Part shown: piece by piece, positions 20,858-29,716 of the stretch | Numbering within the stretch: position 1 is the first letter of the stretch | Layout of the letters: each line of letters starts with the position of its first letter | IMG/VR virus record: IMGVR_UViG_3300023180_000232 | Location: 1 to 32,190 of that record | From: a virus | Direction: 5' to 3' (one strand) | DNA length: 32,190 nt | Notes under the pieces: model-generated | Database searches by the model: none | Told to the model about the DNA's origin: nothing | Seen by the model: only the letters and a program-made list of their open reading frames with translations | Translations under genes and position numbers: made by a program

Positions 20858-21234
20858 GCTAGGTCTCCTGTAAAAGTTCCTGATATATAATCAACATCCA
20901 CAGTAGACCTTGCGCCATTAATTATACCCACGTTTGAAAAAGAAGAAGTATTTGCAGCAGTAAATCCAGAAGTTGGATGAACATCGTTACTTGATACAGC
21001 GGCTCCATAACCACAGGCGTACGGCCCAGAATAATTTGAATTTGCGAAGGAAGATGTAAAATTTACATCATAATTACCTGTGGCATCATCTGTTAAAGAT
21101 GAAACATTCACACTATCTCGTGTAGCAATAGTGCCAGTACCATTAAAGTTAACCCAAGCAGCAGCAACCCCTGAGACTGCACGACTAGCTGTTTCACCTG
21201 TGGCTTTTATATTGGAGACTGTGATTGTACTCAT
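20854..21234 (-). CDS. Short fibre/receptor-binding protein, paralogue 2 of 3
   Basis: 126 aa, the best match of the three to the common marine phage fibre module. It has AAAWVNFNGTGTIATRDSVN, then VSSLTDDATGNYDVNFTSSF and ANSNYSG, with end GTFTGDLA. The length is identical to its downstream neighbour and the N-terminus is nearly identical (MSTITVSNI). The variable middle (CGYGAAVSSNDVHPTSGFTA) is where receptor specificity would lie. The tandem arrangement suggests duplication followed by divergence. Confidence 0.65.
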   Translation of the reverse strand: MSTITVSNIKATGETASRAVSGVAAAWVNFNGTGTIATRDSVNVSSLTDDATGNYDVNFTSSFANSNYSGPYACGYGAAVSSNDVHPTSGFTAANTSSFSNVGIINGARSTVDVDYISGTFTGDLA

Positions 21235-21584
21235 GCTAGGTCTCCGTGGATTGTTATATGGACAGCTCTATCTGCTGAAGTTCCACTATTTGTGTCTGTG
21301 TCTGTGCTGGCAGAAGTGGCTGTTCGTCCACTTATAGCGTGTGTCATTCCTGTGCTGGCAGAAGGTGTACTCACCGCAGAGTAATTGGTATCAGCAAGTG
21401 CTGATATAAAGTTAAAGGTTCTTTGTCCTGTTCCATCGTCAACAACACCAGCTACGTTAAATCCATAAACAACAGTTCCTTGTGTATCAGATGTGGCAAA
21501 GACCTTCGCAGCACTCTGCTTAGTCAGTGCAATAGGTCCAGTGCCAGCAGCGTCGCTGATCGTATCCGCTCTTATCTCAGACAA
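21231..21584 (-). CDS. Short fibre/receptor-binding protein, paralogue 1 of 3
   Basis: 117 aa. It shares the framework of its two downstream neighbours: a start MSEIRADTISDAAGTGPIAL, then AAKVFATSDTQG in place of AWVNFNG, VVDDGTGQRTFNFISALADT with NYSA, and the same GDLA ending. It is the most diverged of the three in its N-terminal half. The start DTISDAAGTGPIALTKQSAA is typical of small fibre proteins of many phages. Coupled on both sides (8-bp and 4-bp overlaps). Confidence 0.65.
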   Translation of the reverse strand: MSEIRADTISDAAGTGPIALTKQSAAKVFATSDTQGTVVYGFNVAGVVDDGTGQRTFNFISALADTNYSAVSTPSASTGMTHAISGRTATSASTDTDTNSGTSADRAVHITIHGDLA

Positions 21585-21864
21585 TGCTCAAGTTCCCTCC
21601 TGCTGCTACAGTCAACGTCACACCGGACGCAACTGCTAGTGGACCCGTGCAACAAGCATTTTCAGTTGCTGCTATCGTGGTGCTTGTTGAAAGAGTTTGT
21701 GCGTTGCTGCGAAACTGCGCTGAGAGAATGTCTCGACTATCCACTGTCGCAAATGTTCCAGCAACGTCTGGTATCGAAATCGAGCGATCCGTGTTCGTGT
21801 TCGGAGCTTCGAGCGTTACCGTTCCAGTGCCGCTATCGTTTCCTTTAACTTTTAATATGCTCAT
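21577..21864 (-). CDS. Small fibre protein with a GVTLTV-type C-terminal cap
   Basis: 95 aa. The N-terminus SILKVKGNDSGTGTVTLEAP, then TDRSISIPDVAGTFAT, is a frequent fibre attachment repeat. The end GPLAVASGVTLTVAAGGNLS is a shorter relative of the ending of the upstream fibre (GPISIDTGITVTIPSGSTW). Both would form a terminal beta-strand cap. It lies 10 bp after that fibre gene. A structural accessory role is likely. Confidence 0.65.
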   Translation of the reverse strand: MSILKVKGNDSGTGTVTLEAPNTNTDRSISIPDVAGTFATVDSRDILSAQFRSNAQTLSTSTTIAATENACCTGPLAVASGVTLTVAAGGNLSIV

Positions 21865-21874
21865 TTGTTAGCTC

Positions 21875-22855
21875 CTACGCCACGGTCCAAGTTGAACCAG
21901 AAGGAATCGTTACTGTTATGCCAGTATCAATCGAAATCGGACCACCACTCAAAGCGTTGTTTCCACTTGTTATACTATAATCAGCATCGATCAAAATGGC
22001 GTGTTCAAATAATCCAGAAGTGGTTGTATTGCCGCCACCAGCACCACCAATAGCGCCCCAGGCAGATCCATCATATCCTTCAAAGCTCGAAGAGGTTGTC
22101 GAAAAGCGCAGGCTTCCAGCAGTAGGGCTTCCACGTTGAGCATCTGATCCGGCTGGTAAATCTATAAAATCAGTCGCTGTGTTTGCTTGACCAGAAAGAT
22201 TGGTGATTGTGACGCCTAAATTAGCTCTAGCTGTAGCCGCATCACTTGCACCAGTTCCACCATCAGCTATTGCTAAATCGGTTATTCCGTCAATCGTTCC
22301 GCCGTTAATGTCGATGCTGGAGAACGTGGAAGTTCCAGTCGATGTAATGTTTCCTGTCACATCACCAGTTAAATTGCCAGTTACATTACCAGTAAGGTTT
22401 CCTGTAACATCACCAGTTACATCTCCATCTTTAAGTAAAACGCCATCGACAGTTACACCAGAAGCAGCAGTCGTTTCGTTGATTGTATCAGTGGTTATGA
22501 TGTCACCGGACGATACAACGATATTTGTTCCACCAGTTGTATTGCCGTTCCCTAAAACCTCAGAAAGTTCATTGTTCGATGTTATCTGACTATCAACATA
22601 AGCTTTGATCGATTGCTGCGTCGCTAATTTTGTCGCGCTATCTGATACCAAAGTATCTTCATCGAGGATGCCATCGACAGTTGTTGTGCTTGCGATAGTA
22701 AGTGATGCGAAATTATCACCAAGAGCGTTTGCAAGTTCCGCCCTAGTGATCCGCATGGTTTCAGCGCCACTGGTATCAACGATAACAAATTCATCATCTG
22801 CTGCGGTTGATGCGCCAGTTAGAGCATTTAGCTGAGATATTTTAAGGTCTGTCAT
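21875..22855 (-). CDS. Tail fibre with tetrapeptide beta-helix-like repeat
   Basis: 326 aa. The N-terminal KISQLNALTGASTAADDEFV, then ETMRITRAELANAL, is the usual tail-attachment module. Residues about 95-170 contain the repeat GDVTGDVTGNLTGNVTGNLT, a shaft of four-residue turns built from G-D/N-x-T. IADGGTGASDAATARANLG is a widespread fibre motif. The C-terminal cap ISIDTGITVTIPSGSTWTVA is a common end of marine phage fibres. It is the second fibre after the tail tip. The codon pattern and the TCGA-rich composition match the backbone, unlike the block that follows. Confidence 0.8.
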   Translation of the reverse strand: MTDLKISQLNALTGASTAADDEFVIVDTSGAETMRITRAELANALGDNFASLTIASTTTVDGILDEDTLVSDSATKLATQQSIKAYVDSQITSNNELSEVLGNGNTTGGTNIVVSSGDIITTDTINETTAASGVTVDGVLLKDGDVTGDVTGNLTGNVTGNLTGDVTGNITSTGTSTFSSIDINGGTIDGITDLAIADGGTGASDAATARANLGVTITNLSGQANTATDFIDLPAGSDAQRGSPTAGSLRFSTTSSSFEGYDGSAWGAIGGAGGGNTTTSGLFEHAILIDADYSITSGNNALSGGPISIDTGITVTIPSGSTWTVA

Positions 22856-22858
22856 AAG

Positions 22859-23458
22859 CTAAACTCCTACCGCAAACCAAGTGACAGAAGATGGCTCACC
22901 GCTCCAGAATAGAGTGAAATTACTTAATCGGGTTGCAAAATCACTTTTTACATAAGGCGTATCCATCGTAAAAGCTCGCGATGCATGTGCTCCTGTGGCG
23001 TGAACAGTATAAACCCTGCTTGAAAATGAGGTCGAATATGAGATTGTTTGCGATGCGGATGACGTTGCAACAGTTCCCCATTGGAACATCAAACCGGATG
23101 CAAGCTTGGTGTAACCATTGGCAGAATTTGAATAAGAGGGGAACGCCCCTTGAACTGTTCTAAGAGGCGTCATTAATTTGGTGTTATTTGTACCAGCTTG
23201 AGCTTCTGCTTGTGATGCATATCCTGGCGCTGGTGTTACAGAGCTTCCAACATCAGCAAAATCTAGCCACGCTGAATTACCTTCGTTTCTGATTTTTAGC
23301 TTATTTGCAGCGCTATCAAACCAAAACTGCCCGGCATAGGTCGTTGATGGTGCGCTCGATCCTAGTGAATTACTAGCAAGCGCTTGCAATGCTGAGTTAA
23401 TGTCGGCTCTAGCAGATGCTGCGGTTTGGTTGGCGATTACAAAGTCATTTTGGCTCAT
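22859..23458 (-). CDS. Tail fibre with gp53-like C-terminal domain
   Basis: 199 aa. The start SQNDFVIANQTAASARADIN, then SALQALASNS, is a well-known adapter of phage fibres. SSAPSTTYAGQFWFDSAANK, followed by LKIRNEG, is the next repeat-like unit. The C-terminal 90 residues (GLMFQWGTVATSSASQTISY to SSVTWFAVGV) match the gp53/gpH-like receptor-binding domain. It lies 1 bp after the tail-tip gene and is probably the fibre closest to the tip. Confidence 0.8.
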   Translation of the reverse strand: MSQNDFVIANQTAASARADINSALQALASNSLGSSAPSTTYAGQFWFDSAANKLKIRNEGNSAWLDFADVGSSVTPAPGYASQAEAQAGTNNTKLMTPLRTVQGAFPSYSNSANGYTKLASGLMFQWGTVATSSASQTISYSTSFSSRVYTVHATGAHASRAFTMDTPYVKSDFATRLSNFTLFWSGEPSSVTWFAVGV

Positions 23459-23459
23459 T

Positions 23460-26141
23460 TTAGTAGCTCACCTGTGCTTCAATTTCGGAAAAAGCTGGGC
23501 TGACGTTATTTGCACTATTGCTTACTTCTAGCTTAAATTCAAACGCTCTGCCAGTTAGTTCACCACCCGAAACAATCGACCAGTTACCCCAAGTTGGAGT
23601 TCCGGCTGGATCGTCATCTGTAGCTCGAACATAGAAGGTGTAATCATAGTCGTTCCATCCTACATTCTCATATGTCCAATCATCGAAGTTACCTAGCCAG
23701 TTATCCCAGCTAAATGCACTAGAAATATCATCCCAATTTACCTCACCAGCCGTTGCATTTGCATGGTGTCTGGTTTCAGCAAAAACCATATCAACCCTTG
23801 CGTTCTCAATACCGCCTAGATCAATATAATCTGAGAATAGGTAAGTTCCTGTCGCTCCGGCTGTTGCAAAGCTACTCATCAGCAGTTCACTAGAAACAAC
23901 CGCCATATTGGTTTTTGTGCCAGTAAATGTTGGATCTTCAGTTTGCGATAGACTAACACCGATGGTTGGAAGATCGCCTGGGAAGATGATGAAATGAGAA
24001 TGGTTTTCGCACTTGTTACCACTTCGATCCACCGCTGCAATAAAATAAGTTCCAGCGCGAGCCGTATAAACAAAAGTTGATGTTGGATGAGCAATACTCG
24101 TTGCAATAACACCAGAGCTATCGAATGTAGCGCCGCTGGTCGCAGATGAGTGACGAATTTCATAATGTGATGCATCGAGGTCAGGAACTGGTGTCCAACT
24201 AATAATTAGATTACCTCGACTAAAGCTATGGTCGAAATCAGTGACATCTGCTGGAGGTGCTGCAAATGGAGTGAAGGTTTGATCTGTTACAGTTGTAAAG
24301 CTGCCATTTAAACCGAGAGGTGATATTGCCCTGGCTCTAAAGTCATACACCTCACCATCGATAAGGTTAACAATTTCATGATCACCAAGCGGTCCTGTGG
24401 ATGCTGTTCTCCACTTTGATGCGTCTTCGCTAGATAGCTTGAATTGTAATTCAACCGATGCAACGCGCGTTGGAGTGCCAGAAGTTATACCAGCAATAAG
24501 AATACCAATAACAGACTGCCTAGTTTTACGCAGTTCCATCGTTATTGTTAAACCAACGCTTGCAACATTAAATGGCGATGGAAGAACTGTATTGTTTGAA
24601 ACAAATTCTTGCTCGTCAGCATCCCAATCAAATACAGCCTCAGAAATCTCTGCAAGCGACATCGATACCGTGAACGACATATCGTTATCGAGCGCAAAAC
24701 TCCAATCAACGACCTCAAATGTTTTCTGCGACCACCCCATTCGCGTATTGGTTAGCTGAATTATATCGCCAATCTTAGCTTTAAAGCCGGATAAACCAGT
24801 AGTTATTCTAACTCGTAGCTGTTCGCGTTGGCGATATAAAGCGATTTTAGCAATACGCTGCGCCCTCGAACTCGTATCTGAAAAAGGTAGAGCTAGATCA
24901 AGTGCGGATTTTTGGTTGTTATCTTCATTTAAAAAGATAGATGATGTTACTGGAGGATAATCGCTTTGCTGATAGTTTGTTTCAGCGCCTCGGAAGATAC
25001 CTCGAACCTCATTAACTTGATCTCGTCTAGATAGGCGAGTTGTTACTTCAACAGGTCCAATTAAATCATTCTCATCAAATGTAAGCGTTGGCGCATCCCA
25101 AGTTCCAGCGCGAGTGCCGAATTTACCTTGGCTATACCAGATCATCCCAGCATACGAAGTCATCATTTGCGTGATAACATCAGATGGATTCGATCCAGTG
25201 GTGAAAGTGCCATTCATCGTATAGCGCTTTTCGGTACCGCCACGGTTCACTGCTATAAGATCATCGCAATCGTTTGCTGCATCTGCGAAAGTTACATCAT
25301 CAATCTCATCACTGTCGCAATCGAGACCATAATCAGCAGTTAAGTAATCTCTAACACATAAAGCTGAATTATCGCTCCAAGCCGTTGTTGATGTTCGAGG
25401 ATCATAAACTTTCTTACCTCGAACCACCGCAGTTAAAGTTGGAACGCCGTTTGGAAATGCTTCCTGATCGAACTTTAGGGCGCAATAAATGTATGCAATG
25501 CCACGCGCTCGATGTTGATCTGTCCAGTTATCGGCAGCTTCATCTAAATCAACATCAGCTAAAATTGGAAGCTCTACACCAAGAGCCTCTGTGTAAAATC
25601 CAAACAAATTAACCGCTGTTTGATCGTCAGTGCCAAGTCGCGTTTCAATGTAAACTTTATCTGCAAATCTTGCTGGAGCGGTACAAACGCCATCAGAACC
25701 AATCGTAATTTGCTCATCATTTAGATAGAACGAAACGTAGCTATCGATTTCATGTCCGGCTACCGCAATCATTCGATGCAATATGGTTTCGTTATTACTT
25801 GTCGATGCGTAGAAAACGACGCCGCCAACCTTAGTTTCACCATAAATGATAGCGTGATCGAGCGCAGATCCTATATTGTTTTGAACAAAGCCGCCTGCTG
25901 TAACCCTCGGTTTTTGAGGTTTAGGCATAAGCGCTTGAGATACAAATCCTATGGCTGCTGAAACGACAAATGCTTGAAAAGCTGCGGCTAAAGTTGCACC
26001 AGCTAAACCAGCGCCAACGCCGGATGCCATAGCTGTGCCTAAAACCGTAAGTGTCACAGGATCAGCAGATGCATTTTCTGGCGCAGTAGCGACTAGAAGC
26101 GCAACAGTCAAAGCAGTAGTGGAAAGTAAGCGCTTTTTCAT
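23460..26141 (-). CDS. Tail tip / host specificity protein, gpJ-like, with signal-peptide-like N-terminus
   Basis: 893 aa. After an unusual N-terminus (below), residues about 80-330 show the phage tip pattern ALDHAIIYGETKVGGVVFYA, GHEIDSYVSFYLNDEQI and ARGIAYIYCALKFDQEAF. Residues about 340-520 form the hub-like domain (RLSRRDQVNEVRGIFRG, YRQREQLRVRITTGLSGFKA). Fibronectin III-like domains follow (about 530-690, ISWTPVPDLDASHYEIRHSS), then a C-terminal beta domain. The first 27 residues (MKKRLLSTTALTVALLVATA, then NASA before DP) look like a Sec signal peptide, and further hydrophobic Gly/Ala segments follow to residue 72. These may form a hydrophobic plug in the tail tip or a true export signal. 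ATGA overlap with the upstream gene. Confidence 0.88.
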   Translation of the reverse strand: MKKRLLSTTALTVALLVATAPENASADPVTLTVLGTAMASGVGAGLAGATLAAAFQAFVVSAAIGFVSQALMPKPQKPRVTAGGFVQNNIGSALDHAIIYGETKVGGVVFYASTSNNETILHRMIAVAGHEIDSYVSFYLNDEQITIGSDGVCTAPARFADKVYIETRLGTDDQTAVNLFGFYTEALGVELPILADVDLDEAADNWTDQHRARGIAYIYCALKFDQEAFPNGVPTLTAVVRGKKVYDPRTSTTAWSDNSALCVRDYLTADYGLDCDSDEIDDVTFADAANDCDDLIAVNRGGTEKRYTMNGTFTTGSNPSDVITQMMTSYAGMIWYSQGKFGTRAGTWDAPTLTFDENDLIGPVEVTTRLSRRDQVNEVRGIFRGAETNYQQSDYPPVTSSIFLNEDNNQKSALDLALPFSDTSSRAQRIAKIALYRQREQLRVRITTGLSGFKAKIGDIIQLTNTRMGWSQKTFEVVDWSFALDNDMSFTVSMSLAEISEAVFDWDADEQEFVSNNTVLPSPFNVASVGLTITMELRKTRQSVIGILIAGITSGTPTRVASVELQFKLSSEDASKWRTASTGPLGDHEIVNLIDGEVYDFRARAISPLGLNGSFTTVTDQTFTPFAAPPADVTDFDHSFSRGNLIISWTPVPDLDASHYEIRHSSATSGATFDSSGVIATSIAHPTSTFVYTARAGTYFIAAVDRSGNKCENHSHFIIFPGDLPTIGVSLSQTEDPTFTGTKTNMAVVSSELLMSSFATAGATGTYLFSDYIDLGGIENARVDMVFAETRHHANATAGEVNWDDISSAFSWDNWLGNFDDWTYENVGWNDYDYTFYVRATDDDPAGTPTWGNWSIVSGGELTGRAFEFKLEVSNSANNVSPAFSEIEAQVSY

Positions 26142-26578
26142 GCAACGCTCCAGTATAGATCGCTTGATTGACGATCCATAAATATCAGCCCTTCAGGTCC
26201 AACGAAAGCGGAATGCCGACGCATCACTACACCAAGCATATACCCCATGACCAGCGTTTCGCCATCTGACTTTCGAGCAACAATACTACCACGCGGCGGA
26301 TAATCTGTCTCTAATGGCTTTAAACGATCACTCAGCGCATCAACGATAGTTGCGCTTGCTTTGTAACCTAATTCCTTACCGCGCTTCCTGAGTAGATATA
26401 GGGCGCTTGTCTGACAATCATAACCACCAATTAAATCATCGAGCGGTCCTTCATCGATCTGAGCTTTGGCGCAATTATTTGCAAATGTTAAACAGTCGTG
26501 CTTACCCCAGCAAAATGGACGATCTCTACACTCATCTATGTATTCAGAAAGGATGAGATCAGCATTAGCACGCCTCAT
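26138..26578 (-). CDS. Tail-tip peptidase-like protein (DUF6950/NlpC-P60-like, gpK position)
   Basis: 146 aa. The segment DRPFCWGKHDCLTFANNCAK has the Cys of an NlpC/P60-like papain fold, preceded by the characteristic WG..DC. RGSIVARKSDGETLVMGYML and HSAFVGPEGLIFMDRQ supply the likely second half, with a conserved His. The position between the L-like and J-like proteins corresponds to gpK, which in lambda carries the NlpC/P60 domain. It may trim peptidoglycan during DNA injection or cleave a tail protein. The family is often annotated DUF6950; the activity is inferred. Confidence 0.75.
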   Translation of the reverse strand: MRRANADLILSEYIDECRDRPFCWGKHDCLTFANNCAKAQIDEGPLDDLIGGYDCQTSALYLLRKRGKELGYKASATIVDALSDRLKPLETDYPPRGSIVARKSDGETLVMGYMLGVVMRRHSAFVGPEGLIFMDRQSSDLYWSVA

Positions 26579-27225
26579 CGACGCCCCCAGAAAAGCTCTC
26601 GATCTTGTAAACCATTAACAAATTGAAATGCCTGATCACCAGTAAATCGAGACTTTTGATCTTCTGACGTATAGCGCCTAACCCTAACTCGCTCTAAATC
26701 AACAAGTCGGCTCTCTAGAGATAAAGATATTTGACTTGAATCACCAGATTCAGTGATGGTCATTTGATCCATATAACCTGAGAAAACTGTGCTTCTAGAT
26801 TTCTCAGTAGAATCAAGCATTAGCTTGCCACCATCTTCCTTCAAAACATAAAAGCCACTTTCAAGCAAAACCGATCCTTTAACAAAAACACCAAATTCAA
26901 CTAGGCATTTTCTACCTTGGTATGGAACAGATAAAGCAAGCGACAAAAGATCGGATGGAATACCAGATAAAGTGAGGTTTGCACCCCTAGCAGATATATC
27001 GGTTGTTTCCTCGAACGCTGAGAAATCTAAAAATTGGCCTGTTCCGATGTAATCTTTTCCGTCAATCGTTACAGTGCCATTTCCCGTCCAAAGGTATAAG
27101 GGCGCAGTTAAAACCTGACCATTACCATCTGTCGTAGTGTCGAACTGCAATTCAACTGTATAAAATGGATAAACGACCCCCTGCGAGATCGCATCAAGCA
27201 TTACTGGATGTAATGTGCGGCTCAT
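26575..27225 (-). CDS. Minor tail protein, gpL-like/DUF2163-type
   Basis: 216 aa. The start RTLHPVMLDAISQGVVYPFY, then TVELQFDT, is followed by APLYLWTGNGTVTIDGKDYI and TTDISARGANLTLSGIPSDL. This is the usual pattern of baseplate hub-distal tail proteins of the DUF2163/L group. GRKCLVEFGVFVKGSVL and SRSTVFSGYMDQMTITESGD continue the beta-sandwich. The end RSRFTGDQAFQFV-like segment is typical. It sits between the M-like protein and the peptidase-like protein, coupled by 4-bp overlaps. Confidence 0.75.
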   Translation of the reverse strand: MSRTLHPVMLDAISQGVVYPFYTVELQFDTTTDGNGQVLTAPLYLWTGNGTVTIDGKDYIGTGQFLDFSAFEETTDISARGANLTLSGIPSDLLSLALSVPYQGRKCLVEFGVFVKGSVLLESGFYVLKEDGGKLMLDSTEKSRSTVFSGYMDQMTITESGDSSQISLSLESRLVDLERVRVRRYTSEDQKSRFTGDQAFQFVNGLQDRELFWGRR

Positions 27226-27845
27226 GAAATTACTTCGACTGCTGGAAATGTTACACCAAACACCGATGCTTCATTGATCGACCAGTTTATTTCGTTAGTC
27301 GATAATCTGAATAAGCCTTTAGCTGCATCAACTGTAACTGTCGCGTTATCTGCTGGCGATGATCGAAGCTCCGGCCATATCTCAAGAGTTGTAGCCCCAA
27401 AGCTATCAGTCGTTGCATCTTTCGTAACTTTATAAAGCTGGCTACTAGCTCCACTGCCAAGCTGAATATAATCGCCTCGCGCCAACCATTTTGATTGATT
27501 GGTTGTGCAACCATCGATGGTTAAAGCATCACCCGTTTGATCTGCACCTCGAACTATTGGAGTTCCGCCACCTTCACCGATTGGAGATGTTGCAAGTGGA
27601 TCACCAAGCAAGAAAGTGCCTGATCGACCTCGAAGCGAAAGTAACCAGCCAACCCAATTTTCTGCATCAGATCGCTTCATTGGAGGAAGGCTAATTTCTG
27701 CTTCCCAGCGTTGACCAGGGTGAACAACCACTTGTTGCCGATAAGTAAATGGACTCATAGTCATCGATGTAACTTGAACCGCTCTCAGATCGATCTTAGC
27801 GATGCCAGTGTGCGTTGGAAGGTCGAGAGGATAGGTGATAGCCAT
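27222..27845 (-). CDS. Distal tail protein, gpM-like
   Basis: 207 aa, immediately downstream of the tape measure (TAATG overlap), which is the place of gpM or the distal tail protein. TYRQQVVVHPGQRWEAEISL, then RSDAENWVGWLLSLRG and TFLLGDPLATSP, is typical of phage distal tail proteins that recognise the end of the tape measure. The C-terminal half is a beta domain (IQLGSGASSQLYKVTKDATT to NWSINEASVFGVTFPAVEV). It would link the tail tube to the J-like tip. Confidence 0.75.
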   Translation of the reverse strand: MAITYPLDLPTHTGIAKIDLRAVQVTSMTMSPFTYRQQVVVHPGQRWEAEISLPPMKRSDAENWVGWLLSLRGRSGTFLLGDPLATSPIGEGGGTPIVRGADQTGDALTIDGCTTNQSKWLARGDYIQLGSGASSQLYKVTKDATTDSFGATTLEIWPELRSSPADNATVTVDAAKGLFRLSTNEINWSINEASVFGVTFPAVEVIS

Positions 27846-29716
27846 TACGCAAACGCAGCAGCATAACTGCCGCCCCTTCTCTTCGCATCTAGGACCGCTG
27901 CTTTAGCTTGCGCTGCGATTTGTGGAGCCATCGACATAACCTCTGCACGAACTGTTTGTTGAATACCAGTTGTTAGATTGACTGTTTGATTTAGCACCAC
28001 TCCATTGCCACCGCTACTGATTGCAGTTTGTCCTCGATTTAATACTCGCTCACCTGTTCTGGCTAAGATCATTCGTTCATCAGATCTAAATCCTCTTGGA
28101 CCCTGACCAACAACGCCACCAGTGTGGAAATCCATCAATCCAGGGAACATGGGTCCGGTACTAGTACCCATTGGAGTTGCAGGCACTCCCTGAGATGCGG
28201 CGAACATAGACAATCCCATTTTAAACAAGCTGCCGATGTTAAAACCACCGCCGCTTTTTCCGCCTTTGCCCATAGTTGTTACTATATCGAGAACCTTTTT
28301 AAGCACTAAGCCTAGAGCATCTTTCCATTTCATCGTGCCAGATATTAAACCGCTGATAGCCTCGTTTGCTGTTTGAATACCATCTTTCATAATATCAGCG
28401 ATTTGCTGCTGTAATTCTTTTTGACGCTCTGCTGCTTTGTTACGAGCGTCCATAGTGCGCTTTACTTCAAACTCTCGCTCAAGATCTTCCATAAGCAATT
28501 TATGCTGGCCTTGAGTTAGCTGCACGTTTTCTTTGCTTAATTCGTGCATTATTTCTTCGTATTTAAGCTGCTTTTCTCTTTCAAAGCTATTAAGCTCCAT
28601 CAATCTTAGTTCGCTTTCTGCAACTATTCGCGATCTATTTTGAGCCTGTAATATTCTTTCTCGCAGCCTTATTTGAATTAAAGACTCGGTTTTAGCTTTG
28701 GTTGACATATATGGATGACCTGAAGGTTGAGGACGAGGACTAATCTCGACCATACCCTTCATTTCTCTAGCTGCCGCCTTTGCAGCAGCAAGTTCTGCAA
28801 TTTTCGTGTTTAGTAAATCAACCATACCTCTAGCAGGTTGACTTGTTTTAGCGATAGTCTCCTGAAGCTCTTCTATCTCAAGTTGCAGTGTTTGGATTTT
28901 TGTTCTTTCGATAATCCCAAGCCAGTAAGCAAGCTCTTGAATGTTTTGAATAATTGTAGGCATGTTTTTCATGAACGCATCAGCAAATGCGATGATTTGA
29001 GGACCAGCTTGTACTAGAGCGTTTGTAAGTTGCTTTTTAATTATCGTCTCAAGCTCAGTGATAGCATCTACGGCTTTCTCACTAGTCCTGAGTACACTTT
29101 CATTTATTATGCCGTTGAACGATCTTAATCGTGCTCCAGCTTTATCAATAGCCGGAATACCCTGATTTAACAGGTTCATCATTTGTGGACCTAATCGTGC
29201 GCCAAATAATCCCGCTGCCAGTGATGCTTTATCTGCTTGGCTCTCTACTTTTGATAGAGCATCAACAACCGCCCTAAAACGAACCACGCCATCTTCGAGT
29301 TTTCCTGACGCTAAGTCTGCTTCTAAACCAAGCAACCTAAACGTATCAGCAGCAGTACCAGTTCCCTTAGTTCTGGCCTCACCAGCGCTCTGCTGTAATT
29401 TACGAAGCGCTTTATCTAGTTCATCGCTTTTTACGCCAGCCAATTCAGCAGCGAAGCGATACTCTTGCAGTGCATCAGTCGTAACTCCGACTTTATCTGC
29501 GATCTTCGCAATATCATCAGCAAAATTCAGAGCTTTTTTAGTGGCAACTAGTACACCAGCACCAAGCGCACCAGCGGCCAAGGTTGTTTTTCTAATTGCA
29601 CCACTAAGAGAAACAGCGGCTTTTCTTGTTGCTGCTAAACGAGTATTTAGAGAGCGAAACGCAGCAGCGGTTTTATCTCTAGCGGTTAAGTCTATTTTTA
29701 GCTGTTGATCCGCCAT
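27845..29716 (-). CDS. Tape measure protein
   Basis: 623 aa, which implies a short tail (lambda's tape measure is 853 aa). The N-terminal half is helical with TMP hallmarks: KIDLTARDKTAAAFRSLN, AADIAKIADKVGV-like NFADDIAKIADKVGV, and ALQEYRFAAELAG. Residues about 75-115 have hydrophobic segments (AAGALGAGVLVATKKAL). A long charged coiled coil covers about 330-450. The C-terminal part is rich in Gly/Met (GGKSGGGFNIGSLFKMGLSM), then FHTGGVVGQGPRGFRSDERM, a conserved end region. The gene start overlaps the T extension of the chaperone by 38 bp. Confidence 0.93.
   Translation of the reverse strand: MADQQLKIDLTARDKTAAAFRSLNTRLAATRKAAVSLSGAIRKTTLAAGALGAGVLVATKKALNFADDIAKIADKVGVTTDALQEYRFAAELAGVKSDELDKALRKLQQSAGEARTKGTGTAADTFRLLGLEADLASGKLEDGVVRFRAVVDALSKVESQADKASLAAGLFGARLGPQMMNLLNQGIPAIDKAGARLRSFNGIINESVLRTSEKAVDAITELETIIKKQLTNALVQAGPQIIAFADAFMKNMPTIIQNIQELAYWLGIIERTKIQTLQLEIEELQETIAKTSQPARGMVDLLNTKIAELAAAKAAAREMKGMVEISPRPQPSGHPYMSTKAKTESLIQIRLRERILQAQNRSRIVAESELRLMELNSFEREKQLKYEEIMHELSKENVQLTQGQHKLLMEDLEREFEVKRTMDARNKAAERQKELQQQIADIMKDGIQTANEAISGLISGTMKWKDALGLVLKKVLDIVTTMGKGGKSGGGFNIGSLFKMGLSMFAASQGVPATPMGTSTGPMFPGLMDFHTGGVVGQGPRGFRSDERMILARTGERVLNRGQTAISSGGNGVVLNQTVNLTTGIQQTVRAEVMSMAPQIAAQAKAAVLDAKRRGGSYAAAFA

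Noticed and set aside
22360-22440. Short direct repeats (CCAGTTACAT-like units) that might be a CRISPR or regulatory array
   Set aside because: They are the codons of the GDVTGNLTGNVT repeat in a tail fibre shaft, with no spacers between units.
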